Virus record (IMG/VR): IMGVR_UViG_3300031754_000017
Span: 1 to 29,154 of that record
Direction: 5' to 3' (one strand)
Length of the DNA: 29,154 bases
Source of the DNA: a virus
This document shows, piece by piece, positions 7,901 to 15,166 of the stretch (positions are counted from its first letter, which is position 1; the number at the start of each line of letters is the position of its first letter). A program made the translations under genes and the position numbers. The notes beneath the pieces were generated by a model. It made no database searches and was not told the DNA's origin. It saw only the letters and a program-made list of their open reading frames with translations.

Positions 7901-8495
7901 CTTCGCGGCGACGCAAGTCATGGCGCAGAACCAGGCGGTTACCGCCTCGACGATCGCCGGTCAGACGGCCCAGGACGCCGCCAAGACGGCGAGCAGCGGA
8001 GTCGGCATCGCCATGCAAGCCGCCGACGCGGTCAAGTCGATCGCGATCGACGGAGCCAAGACCTTCGGCGGCGTGTTCGGCTTTCTCGCGCCTCTCCTCG
8101 GTCCGTTCGCCGCCGGTCCCGCCGCCGGCGCGCAGGCGACCGTCCTCGCCGCCGGCGCGGCGTTCGACACCGGGGCTTGGAACCTTCCGCGCGATATGAT
8201 CGCCGCGGTCCACGCCGGCGAGATGGTCATTCCGTCGCGCGGCGGCGTCGCGGACGAATTCCGCTCGTTCATGAGCGAGGGCGGCTTTAATCGCGCCGGA
8301 ACCGCCGGCGTCGGCGCGCCCGCCGGCGGCAACAAGAGCGTCTCGGTCAATCCAGCCGTCCATTTCAACGTCTCCGCGATCGACGGCCAGAGCGCCGCCT
8401 CGTTCTTCCAATCGAACCACAAGGCGATGATGAGCGCGGTCGATCGCGCGGTCCGCCACGGCTCGGCGCTCGGCTTGCGCGCCTTCAATAGATGA
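4983..8495 (+). CDS. Tape measure protein with an embedded M15-type peptidase domain
   Basis: This 1170-residue protein starts at ATG 4983 after GAAAGGAC. It should set tail length and pass into the host envelope during injection. Residues 1-480 are largely helical with hydrophobic stretches (about 95-125, 325-355). Residues about 640-890 are long Lys/Glu/Ala coiled coil. The C-terminus has a hydrophobic block (about 1020-1060) and a GEMVIPSRGG motif common near tape-measure ends. Residues about 530-625 form a lytic domain like VanY/Ply500 L,D- or D,D-peptidases: SMHEFGGAADL gives putative zinc ligands His583 and Asp590, and DPGHIQF gives Asp618 (base) and His621 (third ligand). The His-x6-Asp and Asp-x2-His spacings match that family. 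The domain would cut peptidoglycan crosslinks as the tail enters. Confidence 0.9.
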   Translation: MASDIYIAMGADTGEMEAGLARAQAAVRQTAAEMRSLASEMVKTGAATDSELGARLAELGSKLADAKEHVTGFKEELKGTEGEGFIGGMVEKVKDFLAPLNSLKLGLGEMTEAVAAAFAVEKVVEFIKSMGELGEQTERTAAILGITTEQVGELNYAFTISGTSTENMNRTLARFELGLAKAQSGVGPVAEGLQALGLSASELIALPVPEQLEKIADAVSKFGDSATKTAAVQALGRGFVELLPMLDKGSQGFKDAAAAAQAAGVVLNDFSTKELVDTQHGLVDLGQSVEGLGIQAFLPLTDAVNGTIQVLRDLMQAFIDSARSGGDLAGILYAISEALRVVATAIAAVIQLFKMMGTEAAGALNSINDYFQGLGKTARAFFTDLLVNHDLTFSGMKAASAEANAKVAADFAGMTKDVAADLNQLDAEFKKIWKGFGDEAEDAAKRANDAVAGVHSGFEEGGAGGAGGKTVPEIDTSPWAAATREVEALTEQLKAVEDALAGRKTSVDTSFFESRGHQRGAAEEAPIFADALEKAIKDAEAATGSKATFTSLARTHEEQQRLWEEHQRTGKPAVVAPPGTSMHEFGGAADLQAGPVLDWLRAHISQYPLLSDLSNPNDPGHIQFSGSKETLTASKEAAARAPTTGEPPTGEERQKLLDKQKELNLELDKAKQKLLDIKTEEAGGTATSKAKLDIDIADAKAKGDAVANAKELQAAAEADLDAAVKNGATQERILKLRTEVAKATEAVTAAEQKAAEAAGKLEVEKAKAAGDIEKEKAAELALADLKIKAAGADKAARDAAEAEKIAIEKRYADQATSLAVEKGNEEIQAAHTKAANAIKDIDLEFRAKQISESQKVALTKAALAEEIATERSVYAQELALDNLRPAERQKILAQLAAAEEKYAQQVKETQLKAAEDSAKAWQSMADKVAGVLNSQVSGILSGTTTIKQAFSNMAKSIIEDVAKYAIKWAVEHAFAATQVMAQNQAVTASTIAGQTAQDAAKTASSGVGIAMQAADAVKSIAIDGAKTFGGVFGFLAPLLGPFAAGPAAGAQATVLAAGAAFDTGAWNLPRDMIAAVHAGEMVIPSRGGVADEFRSFMSEGGFNRAGTAGVGAPAGGNKSVSVNPAVHFNVSAIDGQSAASFFQSNHKAMMSAVDRAVRHGSALGLRAFNR

Positions 8496-10078
8496 CGGAC
8501 GCGCCGCTCTTTCCCAGCCTCAAGGGACAGGGTTGGTCGGTTCACAAAAAGCCGCGGTTCGATACGCGCATCGCGGCGCACGCAACCGGACGCGAGGCGC
8601 GCTCGAACAAGTATGCGACGCCGATGTGGGATTTCGAGCTAACCTTCGACGGGCTCGATATGACCGTAGGCGGCGACTACGGCGGCCTTGGCGCGGAGAG
8701 CATGCAAACCCTCGCCGGCTTCTTCCTACAGTGCCAAGGGCGCGCTAATCCGTTCGTCTACGTCGACCCAAGCGATTGTCTCGTGACTAACGGCTATGTC
8801 GGGACCGGCGACGGCGTGACCACCGCCTTCGCCTTCACTCGGCCGATGGGCGCGTTCGCCGAGCCGGTCGGCGCGCTGGTCTCGGTCACCGGCGTCTATC
8901 TCAACGGCGCGCCGATCTTCGGCTTCATCGTCACCCAGCCCAACCTCATCACCTTCGGCACACCGGTTCCCGCCGGCGGCGTCATTACCGCCAGCTTCAA
9001 GTTCGGCTTTCCCTGCCGGTTCACCGAGGACGTCGAGGACTTCGAAGAGTTCATGGCGATGCTCTCGGGGGTCAAGACCCTGACCTTCCAGAGCGTGCGC
9101 GACATTGTTCCGCTTGAGATCGCGGCGCTTCGCACTCTCGTCTTTGAAGGCTTCCTCTCCGACGAGTTCTGCGCTCCGGCCGACTGGAACAACAATTACA
9201 ACCGCGTCATCGCGATTGGCGGCGGCGCCAGCGGCGGCGGGCCTGGAACCGGCGGCGGCGGCGGCGCCTTCACCTATCGCGACAACGTCCAGCTGAACCC
9301 GGGCCAATGCGTGCCGATTTACGTCGGCGATGGCGGCGCGGGCGGCATCGGCGGCGCCTGGGGCACGCCCGGCGGCGCGACTTCGTTCCGCAATCCCGGC
9401 GATCCCGACTACATTTATGCACAGAATGGCGGCAGGTCCGGTGGCGTTCCGGATGCGTCCTACGGCGGCACCGCAAGCCTGTGCATTCCGGCAGCCAACG
9501 CATTTAGCGGCGGCAACGGCATCGCCGACGTCAACCCGCTTGCCGCAGGTTCGAACGGCGGCGGCGGCGCGGCCGGTCCGTTCGGACAGGGCGGCAATGG
9601 CGGCTCGTCCGGCTATGGAGCGGGCAGCAATCAGGCGGGCGCCGGCGGCGGCGGCGCTGACGGCGGCGGGAATGCCGCCAATAGCACTTACGCCTACGGC
9701 AGCCCAGGCGGCGCGGCGCGCGATGGGACGGGTGCGGGAACGGCGGGCCTCATCACCGGCGTCGGCCATCCAGGTCAGGCGGGCGGGCCGGGCTCGAACG
9801 GCGGCGGCGGCGGCGGCGGCGCTGCCGGCTACTCTCCTTACGGCGGTCCTGGAGGCGCCGGCTCGACCGAGCCGCTGTGGTTCTTCGACGGTGTCTGGTA
9901 TGGCCCCGGCTCTGGCGGCGGTGGCGGCGGCGGCTTCGGCTCTCTGTTCAGCACCCCAACCGGCGCCCCGGGCGGCGACGGCGCCAAGTTCGGCGGCGGC
10001 GGCGGCGGCGGCTTCCCCAGCGGCAAGGGCGGCAAGGGCGGCCTAATCATCATCTACCTCGCACTGGAGACTTCATGA
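8492..10078 (+). CDS. DUF2460 distal tail protein fused to a glycine-rich adhesin domain
   Basis: This 528-residue protein overlaps the tape measure stop as ATGA. Residues 1-210 are a DUF2460 domain (GWSVHKKPRFDTRI, then YVDPSDCLV, then RFTEDVEDFEEFMAML), which in GTAs is the distal tail (Dit-like) ring. Residues about 235-525 are extremely glycine-rich, with many GGGG runs and few charged residues. This resembles the polyglycine-helix tip adhesins of some phages, such as gp38-type receptor-binding proteins. A glycine-rich receptor-binding extension on the Dit ring is therefore likely. A paralogous DUF2460 domain occurs at the end of the gene at 12091. The DNA contains long GGC runs in this part, so slippage-driven length change is possible. 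Confidence 0.8.
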   Translation: MTDAPLFPSLKGQGWSVHKKPRFDTRIAAHATGREARSNKYATPMWDFELTFDGLDMTVGGDYGGLGAESMQTLAGFFLQCQGRANPFVYVDPSDCLVTNGYVGTGDGVTTAFAFTRPMGAFAEPVGALVSVTGVYLNGAPIFGFIVTQPNLITFGTPVPAGGVITASFKFGFPCRFTEDVEDFEEFMAMLSGVKTLTFQSVRDIVPLEIAALRTLVFEGFLSDEFCAPADWNNNYNRVIAIGGGASGGGPGTGGGGGAFTYRDNVQLNPGQCVPIYVGDGGAGGIGGAWGTPGGATSFRNPGDPDYIYAQNGGRSGGVPDASYGGTASLCIPAANAFSGGNGIADVNPLAAGSNGGGGAAGPFGQGGNGGSSGYGAGSNQAGAGGGGADGGGNAANSTYAYGSPGGAARDGTGAGTAGLITGVGHPGQAGGPGSNGGGGGGGAAGYSPYGGPGGAGSTEPLWFFDGVWYGPGSGGGGGGGFGSLFSTPTGAPGGDGAKFGGGGGGGFPSGKGGKGGLIIIYLALETS

Positions 10079-10596
10079 TGAGCCTCAAGACAACCGCGGC
10101 TTCGGTCCTCGCGCTCGCGCTCGCGCTCGCGCCGCTTCCCGCGCTGGCGGTCGGCGGCAAGGGAACCGCTTACGCCAATTCCCTGCTCAAGCTGAACCTT
10201 CAGGCCGTCGGCATTCCCAGCATCGCCGACAACACCGCGACCGGGCCGGCGACCGTGCTATGCGTCGCCTTGCACACCGCCGATCCCGGCGCGGGTGGAA
10301 CGCAATCGACCAACGAAGCCGCCTATCCCGGCTATGCCCGGCTCTCGGTGCCGCGCACCACCGCGGGCTGGGTTGTCACCGGCGCATCCGCCAACCCTGC
10401 AAACAACCTGACCTTCAATGCCGCCACCAGCGGTACCGAAACCGAGAACTGGTTCTCGATCGCCGTCCCGACCCTCGGGAGCACCTGTACCGGCGCGCTA
10501 GTCATCATGTACCGCGGCTCGATCACGCCGGCGCTGACCGTCACCGGCGGCGTCTCGCCGCAGCTGACGACCGGCACCGTTATCAACGAACAGTGA
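10075..10596 (+). CDS. Signal-peptide-bearing tail-region protein (phage tail fibre-like family)
   Basis: This 173-residue protein starts at ATG 10075, overlapping the previous stop as ATGA. The first about 25 residues are a clear Sec-type signal: MMSLK, then a long Ala/Leu core, then a PALA cleavage-type site before VGGKG. The rest has VALHTADPGAGGTQSTNEA, GYARLSVPRT and GWVVTGASANP, a pattern I know from small phage tail-region proteins. Most relatives I recall lack a signal peptide, so export here is unusual. It may act in the periplasm, or the hydrophobic start may serve another role. Its two Cys residues could form a disulfide if exported. Confidence 0.75.
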   Translation: MMSLKTTAASVLALALALAPLPALAVGGKGTAYANSLLKLNLQAVGIPSIADNTATGPATVLCVALHTADPGAGGTQSTNEAAYPGYARLSVPRTTAGWVVTGASANPANNLTFNAATSGTETENWFSIAVPTLGSTCTGALVIMYRGSITPALTVTGGVSPQLTTGTVINEQ

Positions 10597-10606
10597 GCGC
10601 GCTGCG

Positions 10607-12094
10607 ATGGCGTGGAACTTCGGCGACAGCTTCGACCTGTACGCGGCTTCCGCCGACATGATCAACGGCTACTGGGATAGTCAAGTCACGCCCGCCAACC
10701 AGTTTTTGCAAGCGGGACGGTTCGCGGGAAGTCGGGCTTTAGTGTTGGCTGGCGCTAGTTCCCTCGTCAAATCGTCGGGCGTCAATGACCCGGTGCACCA
10801 TTTTGTCGTCTCGTTCCAGCAAACGGCGGCGATCAGCGGCTCTTCGCTCGGCAATTATTTCACTCTTTTCGACGGCGCGACGGCGCAATGCTCGATTGTG
10901 TTTCGTTCGGACGGCGCGATTTTGCTGCAATCGGGCGCAGTTGGCGGAACAACGCTGGCGACTTACACTGGCGCGTTTCCGCTAGTTTCGACTTGGTATG
11001 CCTTCGAGTTCGAAATCGTCATCAACAACACGACCGGCAGCATCGCCATTCGTAAGAACGGCAACACAGTCAACGACTTCTTTCTTGGAAGCCTCAACAC
11101 TCGCCCGACCTCGACCAACAACTACGCCAACAAGCTTCAGATCGGGCAGAACACCCTCGTCAACGCTCAAGCGTTTGACGATCTATTCTGGCAGAGCGGC
11201 GCGGCGACGGGGGCGTGGCTGGGCGATCTGCGCTGCTACACGCGGATGCCTGCGAGCAACCAGAGCGTCCAATTCACACCCGCGCCCTACACACAGACGC
11301 CGTTCGCCGCGTTTTCCGGCGGAGTAGACTTCACCGCCGGGCAGGGATGGTACATGCCGTTTACGGCGGCCTACCCGGGAACCATCGCCACGGCGACGAT
11401 GACGGTCTATGTCGCCTTCACCGGCAACGTCAAATGCGCGCTTTACAATCAAGCGGCTGGCGGGCTTCCCGGCACGGTGATCGCATCGGCGACGCCGATC
11501 AGCAATCCCGCTGCCGGCAACGCGGTCTTCACCTTCCCGACCCCGCCGTCGATCGTCAACGGCGTCCATTACTGGCTGGGGTTCTGCTGCGACACTACAA
11601 CATCGGGAAGCAGCCTGGGCGCTCGCAATCAGGTCGGCCAGAGCAGCTTGCAGGTCAGCGGCACCTACGCGGCATTCCCTCCAGCCAACCCGACCGGCTC
11701 CAACACTTCGGTCCCGATCCTTTTCTCCGTCATCATCACCCCGCAGAATTGGTCAGAGGTGAGCGAGGCGCAGCAGGACGGCCTGACCACCTATGTCTAC
11801 GACAGCAACCCCGGTGACGCCGATTTCTACAACATCGCGTCCATCGCCTCGACCCCCGCCAGCGTGATCGCGGTGACGACGCGCGCTTATGCGCAGAAGT
11901 CCGACGCAGGGACGCGCACTGCCGCTGTGCAACTGAAGTCGAGCGCGACCACCGTCGCCTCGCCGACGCTGGTGCTGACCACTTCCGGATTTCAATGGGC
12001 GTGGCGGACAGACTTGACCGATCCAAACACCAGCGCGGCGTGGACGGCAGCGGCGGTTAGCGCAGCGCAGATCGGTCCAAAGCTGATCGCATGA
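10607..12094 (+). CDS. Putative receptor-binding / tail fibre protein with a LamG-like N-terminus
   Basis: This 495-residue protein starts at ATG 10607. Residues 1-215 look like a concanavalin/LamG-type jelly-roll (FGDSFDLYAA, HHFVVSFQQT, WYAFEFEIVINN, AFDDLFWQSG). Residues about 225-380 are a second beta-rich region (FTAGQGWYMPF, VHYWLGFCCD) resembling carbohydrate-binding surface modules. The last about 110 residues (DADFYNIASI to the end) look like a small conserved tail module. No catalytic residues are evident. It sits between two adhesin-bearing DUF2460 genes, so a role in host or capsule recognition is likely. The domain names are inferred from pattern only. Confidence 0.65.
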   Translation: MAWNFGDSFDLYAASADMINGYWDSQVTPANQFLQAGRFAGSRALVLAGASSLVKSSGVNDPVHHFVVSFQQTAAISGSSLGNYFTLFDGATAQCSIVFRSDGAILLQSGAVGGTTLATYTGAFPLVSTWYAFEFEIVINNTTGSIAIRKNGNTVNDFFLGSLNTRPTSTNNYANKLQIGQNTLVNAQAFDDLFWQSGAATGAWLGDLRCYTRMPASNQSVQFTPAPYTQTPFAAFSGGVDFTAGQGWYMPFTAAYPGTIATATMTVYVAFTGNVKCALYNQAAGGLPGTVIASATPISNPAAGNAVFTFPTPPSIVNGVHYWLGFCCDTTTSGSSLGARNQVGQSSLQVSGTYAAFPPANPTGSNTSVPILFSVIITPQNWSEVSEAQQDGLTTYVYDSNPGDADFYNIASIASTPASVIAVTTRAYAQKSDAGTRTAAVQLKSSATTVASPTLVLTTSGFQWAWRTDLTDPNTSAAWTAAAVSAAQIGPKLIA

Positions 12095-13806
12095 CCGCCA
12101 TCACCTGGAACCCATCCGACAAGGACGCTCACCAAGCCCTGTCGGGCGGCAATTTGATCGCGACCAGCAGCGCTGGTTCCGGCACGGTCAATTCAGCAGT
12201 CAGGGCCACGCAGGCGGTTTCTGTTGCGGTCAAGACGTATTTCGAAATCACGTTCTCAAGCTCGGCATCGGCGCAATATTTTAGCGTCGGGGTGATGAAC
12301 AGCGCCGCTGCTCTTAACGCCAATATCGGGGCGACTAACGGCATCAACTTCTGCAACAAGTTCAACGGCTCAACATCGGCTATCTATCTGAACGGGAGTG
12401 GGTCCGGAACTTATCCAGCGCTGACCAACGGGCAAGTTTTGCGGGTCGCGGTTGACCGCGCTAACAATAAAATCTGGTTTGCGATCAACGCCAACACGTG
12501 GTCGGGAAGCGCCGTCTGGATGGGCAGCGGCGGCACGACCGACGATCCAGGGACCGGCGTTGGCGGGGCGAACATCGCTTCGGTGACGGGAACCATCTTC
12601 CCGGCAATTTCCAGTGCCTGGACTGGCGATGTCGCCACTCTCAACGGCGGCACGGCCGGTTTTGCCTACGCCATTCCGACCGGGTTCACCCAGCTCGACA
12701 CGCCGCCCGTCACCAACGCACAAGTCACTCAGGTCGGGCTCGAGGAATGGAGCAAGGCCAATCCGCTCGCGCAGGTCACCCAGGTCGCGCTCGAGGAGTG
12801 GGGGACGGTCGCGCTCGCCGTCGCCGGCGTTGGCGAGGCGGACGCTGCGGCTGTCGTCACCGGCGCCGGCGCGACCGTTACGCTTGCCGTTTCGGGCGTC
12901 GGCGAAGCAGACGCCGCCGCCGCCGCCGCCGGAGCGGGAGCGGCCATTCCGGTCGCGGCAGGCCGTGGAGAAGCGGATGCCGCCGCCGCCGTGACCGGCG
13001 CTGGCGCGGCGACGATCCCCGGGGTCGGCAGGGTTGACGCCGCCGCCGTCGTTACCGGCGCGGGCGCGGCGATCCCGACCGTCACCGGCGTCGGCGAAGC
13101 GGACGCCGCGGCAATTGTCACCGGCGCTGGCTTCGCTGGCGCCATCGGCGCCGGCGAGGTCGACGCCTTCGCCGACGTTCGCGGCATGGGCGCGATTATC
13201 GCGCCGCCCAACTCGCTGCCGTTCCTTCCCGGCCTTGGCTGGAGCGTCCATCGCCGGCCGACGTTCGACACGATCGTCGCGCCGCATTCGTCCGGCGCAG
13301 AGGTCCGCCTGGCGCTGTGGCAAAACGCGCTGTGGGAGTTCGAGCTTTCCTATGACGCGCTCGCCTCGAACGCCGCCTATCCCGGCGTCTGGACCAATAC
13401 CTTGCAGACGCTCATGGGCTTCTATCTCGCGCGCGGCGGAGCGCGAGGAACGTTCCTATTCATTGATCCGGACTTCAACTCGATGACCGGTCAGGGGATC
13501 GGCGCGGGCGACGGAACAACCGTCGCCTTCTCCTTCGTCCGGACCTTTGGCGGTCAGGTCGAGCCGGTCGGCTGGGTGACGAACGTCGCCGCGGTCTACC
13601 TCGCCGGCGCGCCCGTCACGACCGGATGGACGGTCAGCGGCAACACGATCACCTTCGCCTCGCCGCCGGCGAACGGCGTCGTCGTCTCGGCCGACTTTTC
13701 CTATGGCTTCGTCTGCCGCTTCCTTGAGGACACGATCGACTTCGAAGAGTTTATGGACAACCTCTGGCAGCTCAAGAGCCTCAAATTCCGTCAGGTGCGT
13801 TTGTGA
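12091..13806 (+). CDS. SPRY-like, repeat-linker and DUF2460 fusion protein
   Basis: This 571-residue protein starts with an ATGA overlap. Residues about 1-205 resemble an SPRY/B30.2-like domain (WNPSDKDAH, KTYFEITFSS, VLRVAVDRANNKIWFAIN). Residues about 210-243 hold two copies of a VTQVxLEEW motif. Residues about 244-368 are six degenerate GVGEADAAAVVTGAGA-type repeats of about 21 residues. Residues about 372-571 are a DUF2460 domain (GLGWSVHRRPTFDTIV, FLFIDPDFN, DTIDFEEFMDNLW), paralogous to that at 8492-9130. The arrangement suggests an adhesin head on a flexible Ala/Gly stalk anchored to a second distal-tail subunit. DUF2460 is usually at the N-terminus or alone, so the C-terminal position is unusual. 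Confidence 0.75.
   Translation: MTAITWNPSDKDAHQALSGGNLIATSSAGSGTVNSAVRATQAVSVAVKTYFEITFSSSASAQYFSVGVMNSAAALNANIGATNGINFCNKFNGSTSAIYLNGSGSGTYPALTNGQVLRVAVDRANNKIWFAINANTWSGSAVWMGSGGTTDDPGTGVGGANIASVTGTIFPAISSAWTGDVATLNGGTAGFAYAIPTGFTQLDTPPVTNAQVTQVGLEEWSKANPLAQVTQVALEEWGTVALAVAGVGEADAAAVVTGAGATVTLAVSGVGEADAAAAAAGAGAAIPVAAGRGEADAAAAVTGAGAATIPGVGRVDAAAVVTGAGAAIPTVTGVGEADAAAIVTGAGFAGAIGAGEVDAFADVRGMGAIIAPPNSLPFLPGLGWSVHRRPTFDTIVAPHSSGAEVRLALWQNALWEFELSYDALASNAAYPGVWTNTLQTLMGFYLARGGARGTFLFIDPDFNSMTGQGIGAGDGTTVAFSFVRTFGGQVEPVGWVTNVAAVYLAGAPVTTGWTVSGNTITFASPPANGVVVSADFSYGFVCRFLEDTIDFEEFMDNLWQLKSLKFRQVRL
12820..13194 (+). repeat. Six degenerate coding repeats (about 60-66 bp) of a GVGEADAAA-type unit
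   Basis: In the SPRY-DUF2460 fusion gene, the units read GVGEADAAAVV, GVGEADAAAAA, GRGEADAAAAV, GVGRVDAAAVV, GVGEADAAAIV and GAGEVDAFADV. Each is followed by a TGAGA-like or related segment. They probably form an elongated linker. Confidence 0.8.
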
Positions 13807-14669
13807 AGCCGGCTTCCTATCCGCTCAAGACCTACCTCGACGCGGCGCGGCGGAGCGACGCGCCGTTGACCTTCGCCGACTGCTTCACCATCACGCTCGC
13901 GACTCTCGACGCCTTCCACCTAACCAACTACGACCAGAACATCGTCTGGAACGGCACCACCTTCGTCGCCAACTCGGCGCTAATCGACGGGCTCAAGTAC
14001 AAATGCGCGACCGGCCTCGAGGTCGATAAGCAGCAGATCACGATCGCCGCCTATCCGACGACGACGATCAAGGGCGCGCCGTTCATGCAGGCGGTCGCGG
14101 ATGGCGCGTTCGACGGTGCGCGCGTCCAGCGGTTTCGCGTCTTTCTCTCCAATTACCTGACCGGCGGCGTTGACGGCGTCTTGCTCTTTCAGGGCCGCGT
14201 CTCGACCGTCGATGCGGTCGGCCGGACGCAGGCCAAGATCACGGTCGCGAGCGATCTCGTCGTCCTCGAATACGATATGCCGCACAACCTGTTCTCGCCG
14301 ACGTGCAGCCACGTCCTCTACGATCCCGGCTGCACCGTAAATAAGGGCTTGTTCACCTTCACCGGCAACGTCGGGGCCGGCTCGTCGCAATCGACGATCC
14401 TCTGGGCCGGAGCCAACGTCGGGATGCTGCAAGGCGCGCTATGGATGGAGACCGGTGTTAACGCCGGCATCCGGACGACGATCAAGGCGGTCGATGCCGG
14501 CGTCGCGCTCGGCCTGCTCTATCCGCTGCCGGAGGTTCCCGCCGCCGGCGATCTCTTCAACGCCTATTTCGGCTGCGACCACACGCAGGCGACGTGCGTC
14601 GCCAAGTTCAACAACGTCCAGCACTTCCGCGGCTTTCCGTTCGTTCCGCCGACCGAGCTGACGATATGA
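13803..14669 (+). CDS. DUF2163 tail hub protein, gpL-type with a probable Fe-S cluster
   Basis: This 288-residue protein starts at GTG 13803 with a GTGA overlap. The fold order matches DUF2163/phage BR0599 proteins (GTA gp13-like): an N-terminal beta domain (TFADCFTITL, VWNGTTFVAN) and a C-terminal domain holding four cysteines. These are Cys168 and Cys177 (C-x8-C in TCSHVLYDPGC) and Cys258 and Cys265 (C-x6-C in GCDHTQATC). This spacing is the one known from lambda gpL, where the four Cys hold a 4Fe-4S cluster at the tail tip. It would form the ring between the DUF2460 ring and the tail tip protein and guide DNA exit. Confidence 0.85.
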   Translation: MKPASYPLKTYLDAARRSDAPLTFADCFTITLATLDAFHLTNYDQNIVWNGTTFVANSALIDGLKYKCATGLEVDKQQITIAAYPTTTIKGAPFMQAVADGAFDGARVQRFRVFLSNYLTGGVDGVLLFQGRVSTVDAVGRTQAKITVASDLVVLEYDMPHNLFSPTCSHVLYDPGCTVNKGLFTFTGNVGAGSSQSTILWAGANVGMLQGALWMETGVNAGIRTTIKAVDAGVALGLLYPLPEVPAAGDLFNAYFGCDHTQATCVAKFNNVQHFRGFPFVPPTELTI

Positions 14670-14682
14670 GGAGCGAGAGCCC

Positions 14683-14721
14683 GATGACGCGCATATGGGC
14701 GGAACGCAAGGCTGCGCCATG
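14683..14721 (+). CDS. Possible 12-residue leader ORF coupled to the tail peptidase
   Basis: ATG 14683 follows GAGGAGCGAGAGCCCG and encodes MTRIWAERKAAP. Its TGA (14719 region, ATGA) overlaps the start of the peptidase gene, which lacks a strong site of its own. Translational coupling is plausible, but a chance ORF cannot be excluded. Confidence 0.25.
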
Positions 14722-15162
14722 ACTGCGGAGGAACAAGCGCAAAGAGAGGCGGTGGTTGCCGAAGCACGCACTTGGATACGAACAAAATGGGTTCACGCCG
14801 CCGACATCAAGGGCGCGGGCGTCGATTGCGCGATGCTGCTTGTCCGCGTCTATATCGACGTCGGCCTCGTCGCAAAGTTTGATCCGCGGCCCTATCCGCC
14901 GGACTGGTATCTCCACCGCTCCGGCGAGCGGTTCCTTGGCTTCCTGTTGGACCGCTCGCATCAGGTCGAAAAACCGGAAGTCGGCGATGTCGCGATGCTG
15001 CGCGTCGGCCGCGCCTTCGCCCATGGCGGAATCGTCTCGCGGGTCGCGCCGCTCACCATTATCCATTCGTTCCGTCCGCTCGGCTCCGTCGTCGAGGAGG
15101 AGGCGGCGCGCAACCGCCTGCTCGAATTCGACGAGGCGCTCTTCGCTTCATTCTGGGAGTGA
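14719..15162 (+). CDS. NlpC/P60 tail peptidase (GTA gp14-like)
   Basis: This 147-residue cysteine peptidase is expected to cut stem peptides of peptidoglycan during tail penetration. Cys37 in the GVDCAMLL motif is the nucleophile and His102 in FAHGGIV the catalytic His. His116 (IIHSF) could be the third polar residue. GDVAML before the His is typical of the family. I chose ATG 14719 because it gives the usual start (EAR-x-W-I helix, about 35 residues before Cys). The in-frame ATG 14695 adds eight residues but has no ribosome-binding site. It lies between hub and tip genes, exactly as in GTA and siphophage tail modules. Confidence 0.85.
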   Translation: MTAEEQAQREAVVAEARTWIRTKWVHAADIKGAGVDCAMLLVRVYIDVGLVAKFDPRPYPPDWYLHRSGERFLGFLLDRSHQVEKPEVGDVAMLRVGRAFAHGGIVSRVAPLTIIHSFRPLGSVVEEEAARNRLLEFDEALFASFWE

Positions 15163-15166
15163 CGCG

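Noticed and set aside
8726-9769. 347-residue minus-strand frame opposite the glycine-rich gene
   Set aside because: It is an antisense shadow of GGC-rich codons, with Ala/Arg-biased composition and no ribosome-binding site.
12370-13323. 317-residue minus-strand frame opposite the repeat region
   Set aside because: Low-complexity Gly/Asp/Arg product mirroring the sense-strand repeats. The + strand frame has recognisable SPRY-like and DUF2460 domains.
14756-15166. Longer N-terminus for the tail tip protein (frame open from 14756)
   Set aside because: That stretch overlaps the NlpC/P60 peptidase gene in another frame and is Ser/Arg-rich. The family-like N-terminus starts at 15167.
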